DNA of 64,000 nucleotides from Paragorgia papillata (GCA_035771165.1 JAWNZC010000473.1:4037001-4101000); one strand, 5' to 3'. Shown: positions 12,377 through 25,699, numbered from the stretch's first letter. Program-made: numbers and translations. Notes: generated by a model from the letters alone, not told the origin.

Positions 12377-13430
12377 TTGAAGGAAAACTTCACACAATCT
12401 CTTGCTGACCCATGTGTGTATACTCGTAATATTCATGCAAATCAATGCGTCATAATAATTATTTGGGTTAACGATCTTATCATTTCTGCCAGTAAAACAA
12501 TTTTACTGCAAAGTGTGAAAGATTCTTTAAGTAAACGATTTGAAATGAAAGACCTAGGAATACTGTCATGGTTTTTAGGTACAGAATTCAAATGTTTGGA
12601 AGGTGTGATAGAAATGAACCAAAGGCAATATATTGAAAAGTTATTGCAAAGGTTCAGGATGGCAGATTGCAAACCAAAGGTAACTCCATCTATCCTATAT
12701 AGGATTGGATAAATTCATTGACATGGAGTCACCCGAGTTGAATGATCCGACCTTAAATTGTATATATAGGGAAATTGTTGGAAGCTTAATATATGTTATG
12801 ACAGGTACTAGACCTGATCTATGCTACATCGTTACAAAGCTTTCACAAAACATGTCCAAACCCACTATAGCCCATCTGAACGCAGCAAAACATGTCCTAA
12901 GGTACTTGAAAGGGACAGTAGAACAAAACTTAGGTTTTAGAAAATCAGAAATTCCTTTAAGACTTATCGGATACTGTGATTCAGATTGGGGAGGTGATAT
13001 ACGTGACAGGCGTAGTATATCTGGTTACGGTTTTCATTTGTCAGAAAATGGTCCTTTGGTATCATGGAGAAGTCGAAAACAGCCAACTGTGGCGTTGTCG
13101 ACATGCGAGGCAGAGTACATAGCGATTACGGACGCAGCACAGGAAGCAAAATTCTTGAGACAGATATGTATAGATATGAAGATAGTTGATGAAGGCAGCA
13201 GCGTACTAGTTAATGTAGACAACCAAGGTGCGATAAACTTAGCTAAAAATCCTATGTACCACAAGAGGTCGAAACATATAGATATAAAATACCATTTTAT
13301 TAGAAGTGAGGTACAAAAAGGTAGTATACAATTGAAATATATTGTAACTGATAAGAATGTAGCAGATATATTCACTAAGCCAGTGAGTAAAGTCAAGTTG
13401 GGAAAATTTAGAAAATTTATTTCAGGTTAA
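12377..13430 (+). pseudogene. copia-type pol fragment: reverse transcriptase C-terminus and RNase H
   Basis: Two frames, 12377-12712 and 12705-13430, give the C-terminal part of a Ty1/copia polyprotein. The first has the RT tail with KRFEMKDLG and a WFLGTEF segment. The second contains GSLIYVMTGTRPDL, the RNase H start YCDSDWGGD, ALSTCEAEYIA, the DNQGAI motif and the terminal VADIFTKP. The frame changes near 12700-12715, and gag, protease, integrase and most of RT are absent. The copy cannot be autonomous. Family assignment is secure from motif order; element name is not attempted. Confidence 0.9.
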
Positions 13431-13459
13431 TAAGTATATAACATACGAGCAAGTGGGGG

Positions 13460-13741
13460 TGTTAAGTAATGCTCTTAACTGTATAAACATTGTTGTTTAA
13501 TATAAGAATGTGACTTTAAGATTAGTTATGACTGGATATTATTATGTATTATTATGACTATGTAACAAACTTCCTGTTACCATATATGGAAACATATCAA
13601 GGTTAATCTGACCAATCATGATGTAACGAAGGAATGTAAAAGACACGCATTCAATGTAAATAATTCTAATTCTTGTTATGCTTCAGTGTGCTTGTCATGT
13701 TTTATAACTAGAAAACGATGACGACAACAACGAATTCAACA
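13460..13741 (+). repeat. 3' LTR of the copia-type element, about 282 bp
   Basis: It starts directly after the polypurine tract with TGTTAAG and ends TTCAACA, giving the usual TG...CA limits with a short inverted TGTT/AACA. With no 5' LTR in the window its exact end rests on these motifs alone. Confidence 0.7.
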
Positions 13742-14342
13742 ATTATAAACTACAATCAGTGACAAAATAACGTGGGACACTGTTAAAAATCGCATATTTT
13801 ATACTTAACGATGAATAATCGCTATTGCTGACTGAAAGGTCATATATAAGGTTAGGCCAAACATTGCATGGAGTGAACTCAAAAAATGGCAGATAACTTA
13901 AGTTTTTAATACAATATCCATTGGCGTTATACTGGTTTTAAATTGAAAACAATGCTCTATACTTCGTACCAAATGAAGATGCCAGACTTCGAACTGTTTG
14001 ATCGACCTGCCACAGTGCCACTGCTATTGTAAAAAATAAAGTGCGAAAACTAACCTGCTTTAAAATTCCAAAGCGATAAATCGAAGATAGAATTTTCAGC
14101 TAGCCAAGACAATGTTTTAGGCATGAAATCTCCAATATGAGTAATCTTCAATTGATGTCTCCATTTTTAAACAAATAATTATTGACCAGTAAGTGTTTGC
14201 AATGATAATCGACAATCAGGTAGAAACATTTCAGTCTTTATTAATAACAACTAGATTAGCCGGCGTAATAACAAAATAACAAAAAGAACATCCCCTCCCG
14301 TATTAAATTTTTTGCTCGGTGCAACGTCAGCAAATCGTCAGC
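13742..14342. other. Intergenic, nothing recognised
   Basis: AT-rich sequence without supported reading frames, repeats or RNA signatures. Confidence 0.4.
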
Positions 14343-14402
14343 AGCTCCTACCAGGGTCTTTTCTCCAGCGGGCGCAGAGAAAAACCCTGGGTACGAGGTT
14401 GC
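14343..14402. mobile_element. Short inverted-repeat element, CAGGGTCTTTTCTC family
   Basis: CAGGGTCTTTTCTC at the left is mirrored by GAGAAAAACCCTG at the right, with a GTACGAGGTTG flank. Relatives occur near 5825-5885, 10915-10972 and 16862-16915 (CAGGGYCTT.. / ..AAGRCCCTG). Very short, non-coding. A 60-base palindrome inserted just before the retroelement remnant. Confidence 0.6.
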
Positions 14403-14418
14403 CCAACATGCCGATTGA

Positions 14419-15436
14419 TAAACCCAGCTAAAGGCCAATCAGGAAAACTTAGTAAAACTATTCTTGACAAAATAAATTCAGATTTAAGACAAATCACACA
14501 GGTAAACCAATGGAGAAACACGCAAATAGTAATTGAATGGTTTAAAAACATCAGCGAAAAAAACAAACACACTTTTATTTCATTTGATATTGTCGACTTT
14601 TACCCATCAATTTCGGAAGACCTTTTAGACCGAGCTCTATCATGGGCCGCAAATCAGTTGACAAAAATAAACACGCAAGACCTTTCCATTGTTAAACACG
14701 CACGAAAATCACTACTTTTCAACCGAGAAAAAACATGTATGAAAAAGGACAGCCAAAACTTATTTGATGTAACAATGGGCAGCTATGACGGCGCCGAGGT
14801 ATGCGAATTGGTCGGCCTTTTCATACTTAGCAACCTTAAAAACAAGTTTGGCAAAGAAAACATTGGCCTTTATAGAGATGACGGATTAGCTATTTTAAAG
14901 AACAAAACCAGCAGATTGGCAGACAAAGCAAGAAAAGACCTACATAAAATTTTCGAAGAATTTGGACTTAAAATCACAGCCCAAGCAAATATACATGTAA
15001 CAAAATTTCTAGATGCAACATTTGACTTACAAAATGGAACATACAAACCCTATAGGAAGCCCAATGACGATCCGCTTTATGTTAACAAGCATTCAAACCA
15101 CCCACCTAGTATTTTAAAACAACTCCCAACATCCATAAATAAGCGCATTTCACTCCTTTCATCAAACTACACAACATTCCAGGAGTCTTCACCCACATAC
15201 CAAAACGCATTACACCACAGCAATTTTAACCAACAATTAGTATACACGCAAGCCAATGAGGAAACAAGCCAACCACGTAGGAAGCGACAAGTAGAAACAT
15301 AATTTGGTTTAACCCACCATACAGCAAGAACGTTAGAACACACATATATAGGACGATGTTTCTTAAACTTAATTGATAAACATTTCCCACCACACAACAA
15401 GCTACACAAGATTTTCAACAGAAACACAGGCTGGCA
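14419..15436 (+). pseudogene. Reverse transcriptase fragment, Penelope-like retroelement (GIY-YIG class)
   Basis: A frame ending at 15302 contains RT motifs: SFDIVDFYPSISEDLL (catalytic Asp), GSYDGAEVCELVGLF and YRDDGLAI (DD pair). Past a stop at 15302 the homology continues in another frame (a FNLPYNKNVR-like region, then LIDKHFPP and [10 protein letters not shown]) until about 15436. The downstream part matches the linker before the GIY-YIG domain at 37845-38294, tying both to one retroelement family. Truncated at both ends with at least one frameshift. Assignment to the Penelope group is from the GIY-YIG link, not from a search. Confidence 0.75.
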
Positions 15437-15559
15437 GACAAAACCGTCGTAAGAATTGCCATGAAACAGTAACATACAGAAACTATAAACATTTCTGCCA
15501 AGAAGAGTTTCTAAAAGATCTACACGCTGAGTGATTACTAGATGTTTACGATGTTACTG

Positions 15560-16745
15560 ATAAGATTTATGTTTGGGAGTCTCTGTTCATTAGCATAGTG
15601 GATCAACACGCGCTCCTATTGTCTCTCGTTGGGTCAAAAATAAAAAACTAAATGAGTGGATGACCCCAGGGATTTTGCAGCAGATACGAATCAGAGATCA
15701 ATTGAAATCACGTAGTAAATTTAATGTTCTTGCCAGAACAATGTATAAACGAGTAAGAAATCAGGTTGTCAAGCTCGTTGCTAATGCAAAATCTAGCTAT
15801 TTTAAACGAAAGATCATGGAAAATATTAAAGGGCAATGTTAAAGACCTATGGAAAATCCTAAAACGTGTTGTGCCAACAAAGCCTCTAGCCTACATTGAA
15901 GTTGAAGGGAAGCAAGTATCAGAACCGGAAGAAATGGCGAACGCTTTTAATCAATATTTTACATCGCTCCCATGTCCACCAATACAAATATAGTTAATGT
16001 TGAGCTAAGTACTTATTTTAATAATTTGCTTCATGAATTTAGTGAAAACCGTACACCACCAAATCTATTTGAAATTCCACCTGTCACCAAGGAGATAGTT
16101 GAACTTGATCTTAACAAAATTCCTGAAATAAAGCGACAGGTCTAGATGGAATCAGTATATACGCATAGTAAAGGCAGCCTTACCAGCTATATCCACAAGT
16201 TTAGCTAACATTTATAACGCCAGTATTTTAAGTGGTACTTTTCCCGATGAATTCAGAAGAGCAAAAGTGTCTCCTATACATAAGAAATAATCCACTCATA
16301 ACAGGAGCAACTTTCGACCAATCTCTGTGTTGTCTATACTTTCAATACCTTTAGAACGACATCGACATGCATGCATGTGTCACTGTCATTTTATAATCAC
16401 TTGAACTTGAATAACTTGCTATATATTAATCAGTCTGCCTATACAGAATTAATCATTCATGTCACATTAATCATTAAAGCTATGCACGACAGCAAACTTG
16501 TTGGAACTGTCTTGCGAAATATCATATCAGCCCAATGGCCATGCATGCAGTGGTTTACATCATATCTCAGTGGCCGCTCACAACAGTGCTCTGTACTAGG
16601 GTCACTACCAAGGCCTTTGATACTTGAACGGGGTGTTCTACAAGGATCAATACTACCACATTCATCCCGACCTGTAACATACTCTCTTCTAAACCCTACT
16701 GCTACGGACCTTAATCACTTATATCTATTGTATTTGTTTACATGA
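15560..16745 (+). pseudogene. Decayed LINE reverse transcriptase fragment (CR1/L2/jockey-like)
   Basis: Pieces in several frames follow the usual order of a non-LTR pol. First comes a linker with KSSYFKRKIMENIK and VKDLWKILKRVV ending FNQYFTSL. Then EFRRAKVSPIHKK and NRSNFRPISVLSIL near 16250-16350. Last are FYNHLNLNNLLYINQSAY, WFTSYLSGRSQQC and RGVLQGSIL (16371-16745). Multiple frameshifts, stops and missing catalytic blocks show it is dead. Clade within LINEs is uncertain. Confidence 0.75.
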
Positions 16746-16935
16746 TTATCCTGAATTGTAAAATGGTCTAAAATTCCAGATAATCCTGAATATTAAAGAA
16801 AATGAAACCCAACCCTGACCCCCACCACTAAACCTAACGACAACCCCGGGTAACCCAACCTCGTCCCCAGGGCCTTTTGCGGTGGGGCAGCGCGAAAAGG
16901 CCCTGGCATCGGCTGGTGGGTTCTGTGTTTTCATT
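16743..16935. repeat. Dispersed repeat, related to 36605-36830
   Basis: Contains ATTATCCTGAATT, a run of C-rich AACCCAACC motifs and an inverted pair CAGGGCCTTTTGCG / CGCGAAAAGGCCCTGG. A related arrangement (AGGATAATCCTGAATT, GCCCTGGGGAAGAGG, CGCAAAAGGCCCTGG) occurs near 36605-36830. Non-coding mobile debris. Confidence 0.5.
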
Positions 16936-17128
16936 GGTTGATCGCTTATTGCTGCCTCCCCTTAACGCCTATTCTTGGCGTTCCTGTTCTTAACTCGTGT
17001 CCAGTCCTTTTGCCGAGTTATGTAAAGCTGACAAAGATCTCGATTTGCGAAAAATTTGGATAGATGTTAGCAGTACCCAGTCCCCCTTTTTACGCGAAGT
17101 TTGGAGCACACAGTTGGAGCAGTTGCAT

Positions 17129-20090
17129 CAGTGTGACCAGATTTGGTAATTTTAATTACTTTTGGTAATATTTCGCGATTTTTCGGACTTTTTTGGTAAT
17201 TGAAAATTTTTGGTAATTTTTTTAGTAATTTATTTTAAAGTTAGTAATATTTTGGTTATCAACCAAATACGCCATAATGACACAACCTGTTATTCAAAAA
17301 TTCAATGAGAACAGTTGCAGGTCCATGCCTGCAAAGCTGTACATCCCAATTGCAAGCTGCTGGTCCAAGCTGTCCAGCTGAATCGACGGAATCGTGCTGA
17401 TCACCACTGACCTGTGCTGATTGCGGGCTCGGAACCCGTGGCCGATCATCGCGACGCCATATTTGCATTTTGTATTTTTGCACAAACATGGAAAAAACAT
17501 AGTTTCAGTGATGGAAAGCGACGAGGATGAAATTTCTGAAAGCCAGAAAGGCGAAGAGGATACCAGAAAAAGAAAGATCACGACCAAAACTCAAAATAAA
17601 GGTGAAAAAAAAGTACAAGCAGCATTATCGAAACGAGTGGGCATTGTTGCCGGAATTTTCGAAGTGGCTAACAAAGGGCAAGACTGCAGACACTGCTTAT
17701 TGCAAAGTATGTCGATGCGAGATTCAAGCAAGATTGGCTACCATTCGCATACACGGCCAGAGTTCAAAGCATACGTCCCTCATGAACACATCATCTGGTT
17801 GTTCGCAGGTACGTAAACGTGTTGACTTTGCGCGATGGTTTTGTGTCAAAAGACAATTTTGATTTCATCTTCATAATATTGTATATTGATTTTTAGCTTT
17901 CCAAATATTTTAAACCTGGTAACAGCCTTTCCGATGAAGTAAAGAAAGCAGAATTAACATTTTGTGCATTTCTTGCTGAGCACAATTTGCCTTTTCGAGT
18001 AATGGATCACTTGTGCACCATAATATCTCGAACATTTAAAGATTCAGCGATCGCTAGTGAATTTTCGTGCAAACGCACAAAGACTGCTGCCATAACATAC
18101 AATGTCTTATCCAAAGAGTTCAAGACTCAGCTTAGAAAAAGTCTTCATGAAACTACAGATAAAGGAACAACAAAGTGCATGGCGATCGTCATTAAACTAT
18201 TTGACGAAGAAGCAAAGAAGGTCGACACGAGATTATTAAACCTAGTCCCAGTGCAAGGAGAAACGGCTGCTGATCTTTTTGAACTGATGAAAACCGATTT
18301 GGCAAAGCATGATGTTCAAATTACGCAATTAGTTGGATTTGCAGCAGATACAACCAACGTAATCTTTGGTGAACACAATAGTATTGCTAGTCGTATAAAA
18401 GAAGAAAATCCCAATTGTCTGGCCATCAAATGCGCGTGTCATTCATGTGCACTAGCGGTTTCCCATGCTTGTGCCCTCCTTCCACGAAACTTAGAGCAGG
18501 TTGTAAAAGAGTGTTACAATTATTTTGCTCTTTCAAGCAAACGGTGTAACGAGTTTAAAGAATTCCAGGAATTCACAGAGTCCAAGCAATATAGAATGCT
18601 TAGGTTCTACGATATAAGATGGCTTTCTTTTGGGTCGTGTGTTGAGCGTCTTCTTGGTCAATGGGATGCCTTGAAGTTGTATTTCACATCGCAGTATTTA
18701 GTCGATCGTTTGCAAGCCTCTCAGTTCTTGTTTGAGCAGTTATCCAATGCCATTACAAAACTGTACTTCGCATTTCTGAATTACATCATGTCCCTTGTGA
18801 ACAAGCTAAATGTGATTTTCCAGTCCGAGACACCAGCTATTCACAAGTTTCAATCAAATTGCACGTTAGCTTATAAATCAATACTCAGTAGTTTTGTGAA
18901 GCCAATACTCCTTAAAGGTGACGTGGCAGTTATTGATGTTCGAAACCCTGCAAATCATCTACCATTAGCGCAGCTTTATATGGGGACAGATGCAGCAAGG
19001 CTCCTTGCTTCTGATGCCTACAAGAATGTCGCAAAGGAAATGATCAAAGCGTGCTTTCAGAGATGTCAGAAATTTTTGATAGAGCTCTGCTTCCAGTTGA
19101 AGAAACGATTACCCATAGACGACCCCCTAGTGCGGCAGTTAAGGTTCCTGAATCCACAGTTAGCAATATCAGCAACGATTCCAAGTATCGCTGACGTTGC
19201 TGCGAAATTTCCTCAGGTCATTTCCACAGAAAAGCTTCAGATTCTTGACCAAGAATGGAGGGAACTGGGTTTAGATGAAGAAATATCAGAATTAGCTGAC
19301 AAATGTGCCACATCGCCTACTGAAGAGTTTTGGGCCAATGTAGCGCTGAATGAGGAGTACCGTATCTTAGGAAGATTTGTGAAGGCAATGCTGTGCTTAC
19401 CTGTTAGCAATGCTGATTGCGAGCGGGTATTTTCTAAGTTGAATTTGATTAAAACGAAACAAAGAAACCGTTTTTCAACTGAAGGAGTGGCATCGCTCAT
19501 TTTTGTTAAGGATGGAATTAAGCATATGTCACGGTCTTGCGAAAACTTTGAACCCACTAAAGAGATGCTTGATCGGTGCAATAAAGAGATGTATACCAAT
19601 GTCGAGGCTATCTATCATTCATTTCTATCTATCATTTGCAGCGTGCAAATGAGTCCGAAGATGATGATGTATAATCAATCACAGACTGTATATTTAGTTT
19701 CAGGCACTTGGAGGGCTGATTTTCGAGAATAGTTATTTCACTAAAGGAAACTTGTTTTTGCTGTTAACATTTAAACATTTAAATTACGAAACATGTTATA
19801 TTTATTCAATGAAAGACCGCTAAAAGTGAACAGTGGAACGGAAATCTTTGTAAACATTAATTTTTCAGTTATGTTAATGCATCGCAAAGGATTCTGGTTA
19901 AGAATATTTGTTGAGTCGAGAGTATAAATAATAAATTATACTATAGAGCTATTATTTAGCCATTCATCGCTGTTTTACTGATTTTCAGACCACTTTGGTT
20001 GACAGCAGAAATTTAGTAATTTTTTCTACATTTTGGTAATTTTTTGCATGCTTATTTAGTAATTGCCTTGCAAAATATCTGGTCACACTG
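17129..20090 (+). mobile_element. hAT transposon with matching ends and 8-bp target duplication
   Basis: The element starts CAGTGTGACCAGAT and ends ATCTGGTCACACTG. AGTTGCAT is duplicated exactly at 17121-17128 and 20091-20098. Sub-terminal sequences on both sides repeat TTTGGTAATTTT-type motifs, likely transposase-binding sites. Length 2,962 bp, normal for an autonomous hAT, and it contains a nearly complete transposase gene. Identical target duplications suggest a fairly recent insertion. Confidence 0.95.
17511..19732 (+). pseudogene. hAT transposase with BED-type zinc finger, one frameshift
   Basis: The protein starts with an acidic-basic tail (MESDEDEISES, 17511). The frame then changes near an A-run at about 17600, continuing in the 17527 frame with a BED-like finger, CKVCRCEIQA...HGQSSKH. 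A phase-0 intron (17809-17896, GTACGT...TTTTAG) joins to SKYFKPGNSLSD. The large exon (17897-19732) has AADTTNVIFGEHNS (catalytic-Asp region), the CxxC/H block CACHSCALAVSHAC, and the hAT C-terminal dimerisation motif LPVSNADCERVFSKLNLIK. The only lesion I see is the frameshift at the A-run, so activity was lost recently, or the start lies elsewhere. Cut-and-paste transposase of the surrounding element. Confidence 0.88.
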
Positions 20091-20098
20091 AGTTGCAT

Positions 20099-22860
20099 TT
20101 CAATTTTAAAGGTGAGTAGTTATTTAAATTTGCTTGAATTTGGGGGTTTTGGTCATTAATTAAGCGCAACACTCTACTTTCAAAAGTTTTCTTCAACCAT
20201 GAGCTCTGTGTTTTAGTCGGGATCGAGTATATTTGGAAGTCGAGGGTAAATTTATAAAGTGGAATACTTTAATACTTTGACGAGCTTTAGTAGTTTATTT
20301 AAGCTAGAATTTTTTAAATGTTCGGTTAAATACCTTTCTGTAAGTCTGCATGTGTTTTAGTCGTGGGTAGATATATAACTCATCAAACCACTGAGATTGA
20401 ATATTCAGATCAGGGGGTTTCAATTGTGTATCTCAGTTTATACATCAACAATTCAACATGTGCTGCCTATGTGTATGTTATGCAATGAAATGTGTTATTC
20501 ATTTCAGGGTTAACTCATAACTTAGATCTACATGTACTTTAATTTATAATTAGGTGTCTTTTGTACATATTATAAAATCATCAAGATGATTGGCAAGGTC
20601 AATGGTAAGTCTTTATCTCTTATACAATGAAAATTATTAATCACTTCTCAATTGTAACCCAACCCAGTTCCCTGTGTTTTTTGTGAACTGTACATATGCA
20701 TGCCAACAAACAATTTTGTTCTTTTATAGATTTCTATAATTCGTAATATACAATATAAGTAGTGCAATGTCTGCTGGCTACAAGTAACTAGTACTACCAA
20801 ACTGTTCTTTTCTTCGTGGGAAACTAAATCACTAACCACAATGGATCTGTTAACTATTGACTACCATGGATGATTGAAGTATATAAAATACCATCTCTTC
20901 GTGGCCCTTTGGGACTGCTGTACAGTATATCTACCAGATGCCATTGCATACAGTACTGTACATGTTCATTTCAGAATATAAACTACACATTTGGTTTCAA
21001 TGATGGATTTCCACACAAAGATTTACAATCTGGATACACTGCATCTGTATCTTTCTGTAATAAACTACATCTCATGCAGACTGTCTGTACATTGAGTCTG
21101 AGAAGAAATGGATTATCATTTCACTCAAAACACTCTCAGAAAAGTGTGATTCACTTACAACAGAAGTATTAGTGTCCCATAATTTATTACATGTTTCTCT
21201 CAGAAAATAAACTAGATGTTTCAATGAATATGGATTGCTACACAATAATTATGTGGAGACATCTTGAGAGTAATGGATTGTCATCAATGACTATAGTAGT
21301 GCATTCTTACCAACAACTAATAAAACTCAGAGATTATAAACAATGGGCAACTCTAAAATGCTAGTCCACATTTTAGTACTACCAATTCTGCAAAATAATC
21401 TGATGGACTTGATGGTATATTGCTGTATAATTTTTCAGCTTTAGATTTGTTATAACATGTGATGAGACACTTGGAACTGCATTGATAGTTTTGTCACAGC
21501 AAGAGCCATGGTGATTTATTAATTGTATACTATAGTGTTTACCCTGTCAAAACCCTTGCCAATTATAATATCAAGAGATAAATCAGTAATGTTTAATTCT
21601 AAATCTTATAATTAAAAAATTAAAAATAACTGTGTAAATACCCTCTGTCTGTTGCGATTAATATATACCCAGGGCTTATATTGGGAATTTCGTAAAACCG
21701 GAAACTAATCAGGATTTTCGTCCCACTTGAGGCAGCACTTCACTTGCGATAGTAATTTCTAATCTTAAATATTCTTCGCAAATACAATTAATGCAAAATT
21801 TCAATGAATTTGGCATGACTCATATTCGACAATGGCTCATAAGCGTCCGCGTTTATATAGTTTGATCTGTTCTTATGCTTATAGTAGCGATAATGGCGGA
21901 TTCCGATAACGTTTGAGAAATTCAGTGGCGAAAAACCATCTCTCGAGGATAAACATCTTTGCTCGGAGTTTAATATGCCGTCTTTCGAAAGTCGTCATAT
22001 GGTTCGGTATTCAGTAAAAGCAGTAATGACAAGGATTTATGTGCGAAATACTTGTGAAATTATTTAGATCACTGAGGACGATTCGAGTTCAAAGTTGATA
22101 TGCAGAAAGTGCGAGGTATTTCTTTTCAAGATGAGCGACTTGACTTTAGACAAGAGCCAAAATATGCAAATTAGAATAAACGTTGTGCAGCCACAAACGA
22201 AGTGCGGGAGGCTGGGAGCAGTATATGCTCTCCAAATTAAATGGTAATTTGGAGAGCACATAGGTTCGACAGCGCGAGTGAGTACGAGTTTGGAATTTTA
22301 TACTGTTCAGTCAGTTCAGATAAAAAATAGTTGTGAGAAATTTAATACCATTAACCATTAACGCGAGTATCACATTTCGAATTTAGTCAATTTGCAAATT
22401 CGAGGTTGTATATTAAATATTTATATATATTCCTTTTCAGTTTCGAAGCGAAAAATCTCAAAGAACAAAGAGTGTTAGATAAACCTCTCGGAAACGCCGT
22501 TAAAATGTGGTCCTCAATGACTATATTTATAGTGGCTAATATTATATTTTAGTCACACAACTAAAAGATAACAATGCAGAGTGACAAGGAAAATACCCGG
22601 CCAGAAATTGTCAACAAAAAATAAAAAAGTTCCACGGAAAATCTTTTAAGCATGTCTTTTGTCTTTGAAATAAAAATATACATACAGTATATCTACGCCA
22701 AATAATAAAATATACGTGTAGAACTGAAAAGCTAGAACGCTTCAGCCTTGTAATTTCTCTGGCAAGCTTTGACGTCTTGTCAATTTCACTTTGCCACATA
22801 TTTATATGTGATTTCGACTTAGGAAAAACCTGATAGACTGCGGATTATACAATTTAAGTA
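20099..22860. other. Intergenic 2.8 kb with fragments of a dispersed repeat
   Basis: No supported gene. The segment about 21550-21730 recurs inverted at about 52470-52640 (GTAAATACCCTCTGTCTGTT and AATCAGGATTTTCGT are shared). A 30-base block near 22440 recurs near 52430 (GCGAAAAATCTCAA, AACAAAGAGTG). Open frames of 60-100 codons show no recognisable domain. Confidence 0.5.
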
Positions 22861-23334
22861 GAACAAGACAACCCCGTGAAGTTAGCTGCCAATTCGCCAG
22901 CTGCCAATTCACTGCCAATTAAGATAGCTGCCAATTCGGCACGGCAATGTTTCGCAATGGCGCTTCCAGGGGGGCGCGGTCGAGCAGCAGTCTCGCTTCG
23001 CAGACCAATATTTCGCCGGTCTTTTAACTCATTCAATACAACTTTAACACAAAATAATCATTTACCGTCGATAATTTAGGACATTTACGTTCGTACAAAC
23101 TACATTTCTTCAAGTAAAATTATGATTTAAGAATGCTAGACTTTAATCCCATTCTCTCCATATTAAACCTATTCAGACTTAATAACAAACAAGCCGCGCT
23201 CCATCTAAATAATTTTCTGCTCGGTAGATAGCGAATCCAAATATACCGTTCGATTCCTTATACAATTCTGCGTCTAGCGATATTAAATATGTGATTTCAA
23301 TTATTTTTCTAAATTTTCTGAACATCTATTTTGT

Positions 23335-25455
23335 AACGCGCTCTTGCTGACTCAGATCAAATGACACTTTGATTTGCCAACAAAATATTTTTTGCACTGC
23401 AGACAGAGATTCTGTAAATGGCATTAGATTCCTTGTTAAATTCTGCATAGGACAGTGTACGAAACGAATGTTAAACTGTAAACAAAGTAATTTATTTATA
23501 TTTGTTAGTATGATCGTCACTTAGCGCGCGCTTCCTGACTCAGATCAAATGACACCTTGACTTGCCAGCAAAATATTTTCTGCACGGTAGACGGAGATTC
23601 TGTTAACGGCATTAGCTTCCTTGTTAAATTCTGCATAGGACAGTGTACGAAACGAATGTTAAACCGTAAACAAAGTAATTTATTTATATTTTTTAATATG
23701 ATCGTCACTTAGCGCGCGCTTCCTGACTCAGATCAAATGACACCTTGATTTGCCAACAAAATATTTTCTGCACGGTAGACGGAGATTCTGTAAACGGCAT
23801 TAGATTCCTTGTTAAATTCTGCATAGGACAGTGTACGAAACGAATGTTAAACTGTAAACAAAGTAATTTATTTATATTTTTTAATATGATCGTCACCTAG
23901 CGCGCGCTTCGTCACTCAGATCAAATGACACCTTGACTTGCCAACAAAATATTTTCTGCACGGTAGACGGAGATTCTGTAAACGGGATTAGATTCCTTGT
24001 TAAATTCTGCATAGGACAGTGTACGAAACGAATGTTAAACCGTAAACAAAGTAATTTATTTATATTTTTTAATATGATCGTCACTTAGCGCGCGCTTCGT
24101 CACTCAGATCAAATGACACCTTGACTTGCCAACAAAATATTTTTTGCACGGTAGACGGAGATTCTGTAAACGGGATTAGATTCCTTGTTAAATTCTGCAT
24201 AGGACAGTGTACGAAACGAATGTTAAACTGTAAACAAAGTAATTTATTTATATTTGTTAGTATGATCGTCACTTAGCGCGCGCTTCCTGACTCAGATCAA
24301 ATGACACCTTGACTTGCCAACAAAATATTTTCTGCACCGTAGACGGAGATTCTGTTAACGGCATTAGATTCCTTGTTAAATTCTGCATAGGACAGTGTAC
24401 GAAACGAATGTTAAACTGTAAACAAAGTAATTTATTTATATTTTTTAATATGATCGTCACTTAGCGCGCGCTTCGTCACTCAGATCAAATGACACCTTGA
24501 CTTGCCAACAAAATATTTTTTGCACGGTAGACGGAGATTCTGTAAACGGGATTAGATTCCTTGTTAAATTCTGCATAGGACAGTGTACGAAACGAATGTT
24601 AAACTGTAAACAAAGTAATTTATTTATATTTGTTAGTATGATCGTCACTTAGCGCGCGCTTCCTGACTCAGATCAAATGACACCTTGACTTGCCAACAAA
24701 ATATTTTCTGCACCGTAGACGGAGATTCTGTTAACGGCATTAGATTCCTTGTTAAATTCTGCATAGGACAGTGTACGAAACGAATGTTAAACTGTAAACA
24801 ATGTAATTTATTTATATTTTTTAATATGATCGTCACTTAGCGCTTGCTTGCTGACTCAGATCAAATGACACCTTGATTTGCCAACAAAATATTTTCTGCA
24901 CGGTAGACGGAGATTCTGTAAACGGCATTAGATTCCTTGTTAAATTCTGCATAGGACAGTGTACGAAACGAATGTTAAACCGTAAACAAAGTAATTTATT
25001 TATATTTTTTAATATGATCGTCACTTAGCGCGCGCTTCCTGACTCAGATCAAATAACACCTTGATTTGCCAACAAAATATTTTCTGCACAGTAGAGGGAG
25101 ATTCTGTAAACGGCATTAGATTCCTTGTTAAATTCTGCATAGGACAGTGTACGAAACAAATGTTAAACTGTAAACAAAGTAATTTATTTATATCTTTTAA
25201 TATGATCGTCACTTAGCGCTTGCTTGCTGACTCAGATCAAATGACACCTTGATTTGCCAACAAGATATTTTCTGCACGGTAGACGGAGATTCTGTAAACG
25301 GCATTAGATTCCTTGTTAAATTCTGCATAGGACAGTGTACGAAACGAATGTTAAACTGTAAACAAAGTAATTTATTTATATTTTTTAGTATGATCGTCAC
25401 TTAGCGCGCGCTTCCTGACTCAGATCAAATGACACCTTGATTTGCCAACAACTGT
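23335..25455 (-). repeat. 188-bp satellite array, left arm, about 11.3 copies
   Basis: Units start every 188 bases (for example 23517, 23705, 23893 ... 25209) in minus orientation. Each contains a 63-codon frame starting GTG and ending TGA, with GTGA shared between neighbours. Because 188 is not a multiple of three, frames shift from unit to unit and no long fusion forms. Unit variants (Q/D, R/Q, V/I positions) alternate. I regard the small frames as by-products of array homogenisation. Confidence 0.92.
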
Positions 25456-25699
25456 GAAACAAAGTAATTTATACGCAGCGACTAAAAGATCATAATTAAA
25501 AATAAAATTTTTAATATGTATGCACGTAATTTAATTCTGATTTTGATTGAAGGATGTCGTATTTTTTGAATTGTTGAGGTTGCAATGATACATCACTTGT
25601 TCTTCTTGGTTTACCTACAATTAAAAATTTCAATTATAGGTTTTCCTTCTATTTGAAATTTTATTTTAGTTTTAAGTGTTGTTTGTTGGCTTGTCTGGT

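Larger units (their letters stand above)
12375..13741 (+). mobile_element. Ty1/copia LTR retrotransposon, 5'-truncated
   Basis: Only the last part of pol and the 3' LTR remain. The pol remnant (12377-13430) is followed by a purine tract AAGTGGGGG and then an LTR beginning TGTTAAGTAATG. The left end is cut abruptly after a GTT microsatellite, with no 5' LTR in the window. Confidence 0.85.

Noticed and set aside
15167..15475. Minus-strand 102-codon frame
   Set aside because: Antisense shadow of the Penelope-like RT remnant.
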